Assembly: GCA_015491585.1 (NCBI GenBank)
Contig: WFVQ01000099.1
Location: 1-10,289 of the forward strand
DNA length: 10,289 bases
Direction: 5' to 3'
Origin: Deltaproteobacteria bacterium
GTDB lineage: Bacteria > Desulfobacterota > Dissulfuribacteria > Dissulfuribacterales > S140-46
A program made the translations under genes and the position numbers. Below the pieces are notes generated by a model that did not search any database, had not been told where the DNA came from, and was given only the letters and a program-made list of their open reading frames with translations. Each line of letters begins with the position of its first letter. The stretch's first letter is position 1. Below, piece after piece: positions 7,137 to 10,289 of this stretch.

Positions 7137-7866
7137 GGCGCATGATCAGGATGTCTTCACCCTGGGCTTCCTGGATGAGGAGTACGTCCCCTATCTTGGC
7201 CAGCTCCAAGACCGCGAGAAAGGTGACGATGATGGCGCGCCTCGCCTCATCCGCGGAAACGCCCTCGCCTGGAGCAAAGAGCTGGAACAGGGTGGTCCTG
7301 GGGCGGCGGTCCAGGAGGGATCTGATCTCCTCCATGCGGTCGGATACCGATACCCGCGCCCTCTCTATCTCTATCTTCCTGGGAAGCGCCTGGTTCTCCA
7401 GCGCGGTCTTGAGGGCCGTGACCAGGTGGTGTAGCGAGACGTCGAACCGGACATCCTGCGGCTCTCCCTCTTCCCCCTTGAACTGTAGGAACGGCGGCTC
7501 AGGAGGCACGAATACGTCCTTTCCCAGCCAGGGGCGCTCCAGGAGCCTGCCGGCCGCCTCCTGGATGGAGGCGAGCTCGGCGAGGGGTCGGGCGATCTCC
7601 AGCCTGGGATCCTCCTCCTCTTCTTCGTCATGCGAAGGAAGGAGCATGCGGGACTTGATCTGTAGCAGCGTCGCTGCCATGACCAGGTACTCACCCGCCA
7701 CCACCACGTCCAGCGAGCGCATGAACTCCAGGTATTCGAGATATTGGGCCGTTACCAGGGCTATGGGGATGTCGGTGATATCCAGCTTGTTTTTTCTTAT
7801 GAGGTGGAGGAGGAGGTCGAGGGGGCCGGCGAAGTTGTCAAGAGTTACCCTGCATTCTGGTTCCAA
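7129..7866 (-). CDS. scpA: Segregation and condensation protein A (ScpA kleisin)
   Basis: 245 residues; the kleisin subunit of the bacterial SMC-ScpAB condensin, which bridges the SMC heads in chromosome organisation and segregation. The N-terminal SMC-neck-binding region is clear: VTLDNFAGPLDLLLHLIRKN (residues 7-26), then LDITDIPIA. An acidic, DEEEEE-containing linker leads into the middle region, and the C-terminal winged helix (about 185-245) contains TFLAVLELAKIGDVLL. The start is TTG at 7866-7864, giving MEPECRVTLD, close to the usual family beginning. GAGGG at 7878-7874 is seven bases upstream. The frame stays open far upstream through trpS, but that part has no family similarity. The gene overlaps trpS by 22 bases. 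The usual partner scpB does not follow: three bases beyond the stop lies the end of gspF on the other strand. Confidence 0.93.
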   Translation of the reverse strand: MEPECRVTLDNFAGPLDLLLHLIRKNKLDITDIPIALVTAQYLEYLEFMRSLDVVVAGEYLVMAATLLQIKSRMLLPSHDEEEEEDPRLEIARPLAELASIQEAAGRLLERPWLGKDVFVPPEPPFLQFKGEEGEPQDVRFDVSLHHLVTALKTALENQALPRKIEIERARVSVSDRMEEIRSLLDRRPRTTLFQLFAPGEGVSADEARRAIIVTFLAVLELAKIGDVLLIQEAQGEDILIMRRT

Positions 7867-8849
7867 AGGGCTTCCCTCACCTCTTTCATGGTATTGGCGG
7901 CGAACCCGCGGGCCCTCTCGGCTCCATGACCGAGGATCTTGTCCACCATGCCCGGATCCCTGGAGAACTCCTCGCGCCTGCGCCAGACCGGCTCCAGGTG
8001 GGCTATCACCGCCTCGGCGAGTTCTTTCTTGCACTTGACGCATCCGAGGGAGGCGGCCTTGCACTCCTCGACGATCTCCTTCCTCCTTTCGGAGGGCACG
8101 TAGAGGCGGTGGAGGTTGAAGGCCACGCACCTCTCCTCTGGATCGCCGGGATCGCTCTTCCTGGGGCGTTCTACATCGGTGATCATGGTGGAGATCTTCT
8201 TGCGCACCTCGTCGGCGGAGTCGGAGAGGAATATTGAGTTGCCGTAGCTCTTGCTCATCTTCCTGCCGTCCAGGCCCGGAAGCTTGGGAACCTCGGTGAG
8301 AAGCGCGTCCGGCACAGGGAAGACCTCGCCGTACAGGTAGTTGAATCTCCTGGTTATCTCCCTGGTGAGCTCTACATGGGGAAGCTGGTCGATGCCAACG
8401 GGCACCTTGTGGGCCTTGTAGATGATGATGTCAGCGGCCTGGAGAACGGGATAGCCCAAGAAGCCGTAAGTGGAGAGGTCCTTCTCCTTCAACTGCTGCT
8501 GCTGTTCCTTGTACGTGGGATTGCGCTCCAGCCAGGAGACGGGCGTGATCATGGAGAGGAGAAGGTGCAATTCCGCATGCTCCTTGATGTCCGATTGGAC
8601 GAAGATGGTGGCCTTGGAGGGGTCGATGCCAACTGCCAGCCAGTCCAGGACCATCTCCCTAATATTGGGCCGGATGGTTCCAGAGGTCTGATAGTTGGTG
8701 GTGAGGGCGTGCCAGTCGGCAACGAAGAAGAAGCAGTCATACTCCTCCTGGAGCGACTTCCAGTTGTCCAGGACACCGTGAAGGTGCCCGAGGTGGAGTT
8801 TGCCCGACGGCCTCATGCCGCTGAGGACCCTTTTCCGCTCTCCCGCCAT
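7845..8849 (-). CDS. trpS: Tryptophanyl-tRNA synthetase
   Basis: 334 residues, the normal length for bacterial TrpRS; it charges tRNA-Trp with tryptophan using ATP. This is a class I synthetase with the HIGH-type motif as HLGH (residues 19-22, within SGMRPSGKLHLGHLHG) and an intact KMSKS at 197-201 (GRKMSKSYGN). Other family signatures are FVADWHALTT, the LLSMITPVSWLERNPTYK region, YPVLQAADIIIY and VGIDQLPHVELTREI. A GCVKC pair occurs in the C-terminal helical domain. The frame is open upstream to 8885, but the ATG at 8849 has GGAG at 8861-8858, eight bases away, and begins MAGERKRVLSG, the usual start just before the first strand. It follows the M50 gene after 19 bases and overlaps scpA by 22, so it is in the operon. 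It looks fully functional. Confidence 0.96.
   Translation of the reverse strand: MAGERKRVLSGMRPSGKLHLGHLHGVLDNWKSLQEEYDCFFFVADWHALTTNYQTSGTIRPNIREMVLDWLAVGIDPSKATIFVQSDIKEHAELHLLLSMITPVSWLERNPTYKEQQQQLKEKDLSTYGFLGYPVLQAADIIIYKAHKVPVGIDQLPHVELTREITRRFNYLYGEVFPVPDALLTEVPKLPGLDGRKMSKSYGNSIFLSDSADEVRKKISTMITDVERPRKSDPGDPEERCVAFNLHRLYVPSERRKEIVEECKAASLGCVKCKKELAEAVIAHLEPVWRRREEFSRDPGMVDKILGHGAERARGFAANTMKEVREALWNQNAG
7874..7878 (-). promoter_or_regulatory. Ribosome binding site for the TTG start of scpA
   Basis: On the minus strand GAGGG lies seven bases before TTG at 7866, inside the 3' end of trpS. It is the only good site near a start codon that yields a normal-length ScpA. Confidence 0.55.
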
Positions 8850-8868
8850 TTCTCCAGCTCCTTGCAGG

Positions 8869-9528
8869 TCAGCCGCCCAGGGCATGGGCCAGAGGCCCCA
8901 GAAACAGGCGGCTCAGGTGGATGATCAGCGGGACTATAATGCGCCCGGTAACGCCTGTAAAGACGAGCACCAGCAGTATAACGAAACCGTAGCGTTCGAA
9001 CTGATGGTAGAGGTGTGCCGCCGAATCGGGAAGCAGGCCCTCCAAGACCTTGCTGCCGTCCAGCGGCGGTATAGGGATGAGGTTGAAGATCGCGAGGCCG
9101 ATGTTCAGTTGGACGCTGATGAATGTCATGGCAAAAAGGGGCGAGAGGAGCCACTTTGGGAAGAGGGAGAGCAAAGCAGGGGAGGAGAAAAACATCCTCA
9201 TCAGCAATGCGCTCGCTGCAGCCAGGGCGATGTTGGAAGCAGGGCCGGCCAGCGAGACCCAGATCATGTCCCGCTTGGGATTGGAGAAGTTCCAGGGATT
9301 GACCGGGACGGGCTTGGCCCAGCCTATGGCCTGGGTGACGAAGAACACGATGGTCCCCACGAGGTCGAGGTGCTTCACCGGGTTCAGGGTGAGGCGTCCG
9401 GCATCCCTGGCCGTGGGATCTCCAAGGCGGTATGCCGCCATGCCGTGGGCCACCTCGTGAACGGTCACCGCCAGCAGGATGGGCGGTATGAGTATGACGA
9501 GACGCTGAAGGGTGAGAGACAGGTCCAT
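8869..9528 (-). CDS. M50 (site-2-type) membrane zinc metalloprotease
   Basis: 219 residues; an integral-membrane peptidase of the short M50 subgroup (YwhC/SREBP-S2P-like, without a PDZ domain), predicted to cut substrates within or near the membrane. The zinc site is complete: HEVAH at residues 24-28 in the first helix, and NLIPIPPLDG at 149-158 giving the third ligand Asp157. NPVKHLDLVGT (49-59) and AGPASN (94-99) are typical subgroup motifs. Four to five hydrophobic helices are visible. The ATG at 9528-9526 shares its A with the TGA of the preceding small gene (TGATG), so translation is probably coupled; GTG at 9531 is a poorer alternative. No strong ribosome site is seen, AGGTG at 9545-9541 being 12 bases away. 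This M50-trpS-scpA order is, to my knowledge, common in Desulfobacterota. The substrate is unknown. Confidence 0.92.
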   Translation of the reverse strand: MDLSLTLQRLVILIPPILLAVTVHEVAHGMAAYRLGDPTARDAGRLTLNPVKHLDLVGTIVFFVTQAIGWAKPVPVNPWNFSNPKRDMIWVSLAGPASNIALAAASALLMRMFFSSPALLSLFPKWLLSPLFAMTFISVQLNIGLAIFNLIPIPPLDGSKVLEGLLPDSAAHLYHQFERYGFVILLVLVFTGVTGRIIVPLIIHLSRLFLGPLAHALGG

Positions 9529-9731
9529 CACAGGATGTCACACCTGGTCCAGGCGAGTTGTTCCTCTATGGTCTCGTCCAGGTCTTCGGCGTAACGGCTC
9601 AGGGGATACATGCGGCCGCAGGACCTGCAGCGCAGCATGACCATGCGTCACCTGCGGCATATGTCCAGTTTGCCCCCACACTTCTCGCATCTGGGGCCCT
9701 TGTCCTTCCTGTCTCTGTTCAGCTTGGGCAT
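9528..9731 (-). CDS. Small three-CxxC/U protein, probable selenoprotein (in-frame UGA = Sec)
   Basis: 67 residues if the TGA at 9650-9648 (codon 28) is read as selenocysteine. The protein starts MPKLNRDRKDKGPR and is basic up to the Cys pairs. The pairs are evenly spaced: C15-x2-C18, C25-x2-U28 and C35-x2-C38, one every ten residues. An acidic helix-like tail (YAEDLDETIEEQL) follows, then TRCDIL with a last Cys at 64. The start ATG at 9731 has GGAGG at 9745-9741, nine bases upstream, and overlaps fabD by 13 bases. The stop TGA (9530-9528) overlaps the M50 ATG. Evidence for translation past the UGA is that the downstream frame stays in register, supplies a matching Cys pair and ends exactly at the next gene. 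A fdhF-like SECIS hairpin also lies just after the UGA. The function is unknown; the fold resembles a zinc ribbon or thiol-redox protein. I believe short two-CxxC (seleno)proteins have been named in annotation sets, but cannot check the match. The alternative is a cysteine codon mutated to stop. Confidence 0.8.
9609..9639 (-). promoter_or_regulatory. Bacterial SECIS-like hairpin
   Basis: It begins eight bases after the UGA on the minus strand. A lower stem CATGC/GCATG (9639-9635 with 9613-9609) is followed by an asymmetric internal loop (TGC/C). The six-pair upper stem is GCTGCA/TGCGGC with one U-G pair, and the apical loop is GGUCC. The apical GGU starts 23 bases after the UGA. As I recall it, the E. 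coli fdhF SECIS has the same UGCAGGUC core and a GGUC loop 19 bases after its UGA, which binds SelB. Caution: part of the pairing comes from the two TGC codons of the third CxxC motif. Confidence 0.7.
9648..9650 (-). other. Putative selenocysteine UGA codon (codon 28)
   Basis: TGA in the position of the second Cys of a C-R-R-C motif. CxxU is the commonest redox motif of bacterial selenoproteins. Coding continues in the same frame for 39 more residues. Confidence 0.78.
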
Positions 9732-10289
9732 GACTCTATCCCTCCCTTGTCTTCCACCTGAATGGTCTCGATCTCCTCGCCTTCGAGACACTTGGCCACC
9801 AGATTGGTCAAGACTTTCTTGGGGCCTGTCTCGATGAAGCAGCCGATTCCGTCCCCATACATCGCCCTGACGGTCTCCAGCCACCGCACAGGGGAGTACA
9901 TCTGCTTCTTTGCGAGTTCCTTGAGTCTGCGGGGATCGGTCTCTGCCGCGGCCGACACGTTGCTGTAGACTGGACATCGCGGGGCCGAGAACTTCACCTC
10001 GTCCAGGAGGGAGGCGAACTCCCTGGCAGGCCCTTCCATGAGCGGACTGTGGAACGCGCCGGAGACCTTCAGGGGAATCGCCCTCGCGCCGGCCTCCTTC
10101 AAGACCTTGCAGGCCCTGGACACCAACTCCTTCTCTCCGGTTATGACCGTCTGTTGAGGGGAGTTGAAGTTTGCCACACAGACGGTCCCCTCCTGCGCCA
10201 GAGGGGCGATTGCCTCCTCAATGGCCTTGGGCTCCAGATTGAGGATCGCGGCCATGCCTCCTGGAGGCACGGCCGAAGAGCCCATGAGC
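9719..10289 (-). CDS. fabD: Malonyl-CoA:ACP transacylase, 3' part
   Basis: The C-terminal 189 or so residues of FabD, which moves malonyl groups from CoA to acyl carrier protein for fatty-acid synthesis. Visible family features are GMAAILNL, then CVANFNSPQQTVITG, and the catalytic-His segment SGAFHSPLM. The C-terminal YSPVRWLETV and FIETGPKKVLTNLV follow. The nucleophile Ser motif (GHSLG) lies upstream of the window, so the 5' end is missing; the internal ATG at 10285 is not the start. The TGA at 9721-9719 overlaps the small selenoprotein gene by 13 bases. The tail after VTEDK-like residues (VEDKGGIESCPS) is a short extension. The acyltransferase assignment is firm. Whether other fab genes adjoin cannot be seen. 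Confidence 0.95.
   Translation of the reverse strand, partial: LMGSSAVPPGGMAAILNLEPKAIEEAIAPLAQEGTVCVANFNSPQQTVITGEKELVSRACKVLKEAGARAIPLKVSGAFHSPLMEGPAREFASLLDEVKFSAPRCPVYSNVSAAAETDPRRLKELAKKQMYSPVRWLETVRAMYGDGIGCFIETGPKKVLTNLVAKCLEGEEIETIQVEDKGGIESCPS
9741..9745 (-). promoter_or_regulatory. Ribosome binding site of the small selenoprotein gene
   Basis: GGAGG on the minus strand, nine bases before the ATG at 9731 and within the 3' end of fabD. It shows that a ribosome is meant to start at this short frame. Confidence 0.65.

Noticed and set aside
7100..7145. Intrinsic terminator at the convergent junction
   Set aside because: The hairpin has no T-tract on either strand, so it was listed only as a hairpin.
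7867..8130. N-terminal extension of ScpA
   Set aside because: It lies within trpS in another frame, is Arg/Gly/Pro-rich without family similarity, and a TTG with a ribosome site gives the normal ScpA start.
8850..8885. Upstream start for TrpS
   Set aside because: It would overlap the M50 gene and add residues not found in the family; the ATG at 8849 has a ribosome site.
8800..9594. 264-codon plus-strand open frame
   Set aside because: It is antisense to trpS and the M50 gene, both of which have complete catalytic motifs.
9528..9731. Reading the small gene as a pseudogene with a Cys-to-stop mutation
   Set aside because: The frame after the TGA is intact, keeps a regular Cys pattern, ends in a TGATG overlap with the next gene and is preceded by a SECIS-like hairpin. 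Decay is possible but less likely.
9648..9977. Long minus-strand open frame ending at the UGA
   Set aside because: Its upstream part lies inside fabD in another frame and has no protein-like features; only the last 27 codons, from ATG 9731, are used.

Overview
The window is a densely packed, GC-rich bacterial segment (AGG arginine and ATA isoleucine codons are common) in which two gene sets are transcribed toward each other and meet at about position 7127. There is no intergenic gap above 43 bases, no tRNA or rRNA, and no mobile element or CRISPR. Double-membrane secretion genes, the fabD / M50 protease / trpS / scpA order, and an apparent selenocysteine gene together suggest a Gram-negative anaerobe of the Desulfobacterota ('deltaproteobacterial') type. 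The phylum is an inference from gene content and order.

Plus strand, 1-7125: the end of an unidentified gene is followed by seven tightly linked genes for a type II secretion / type IV pilus-like machine. They are a PilM/GspL-like actin-fold protein, a PilN-like and a PilO/GspM-like inner-membrane coiled-coil protein, a small exported PilP/GspB/MshK-like protein, a compact secretin, a GspE/PilB ATPase and a GspF/PilC platform protein. Together they form the inner-membrane assembly complex, the periplasmic link, the outer-membrane pore and the motor. Pseudopilins and prepilin peptidase are not in the window.

Minus strand, 10289-7129: the 3' part of fabD (malonyl-CoA:ACP transacylase) is followed by a 67-residue gene with an in-frame UGA, an M50 site-2-type protease, trpS and scpA. 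Start/stop overlaps or gaps of at most 19 nt indicate one operon.

The most interesting item is the small gene at 9528-9731. Read through the UGA at 9648-9650, it encodes a three-pair Cys protein (C-x2-C, C-x2-U, C-x2-C, evenly spaced) and ends in a TGATG overlap with the protease start. Directly after the UGA lies a hairpin whose apex matches the core I recall for the E. coli fdhF SECIS element. It is therefore very probably a small selenoprotein that ordinary gene calling would miss or split. Its readthrough may also couple selenium status to translation of the downstream protease gene.
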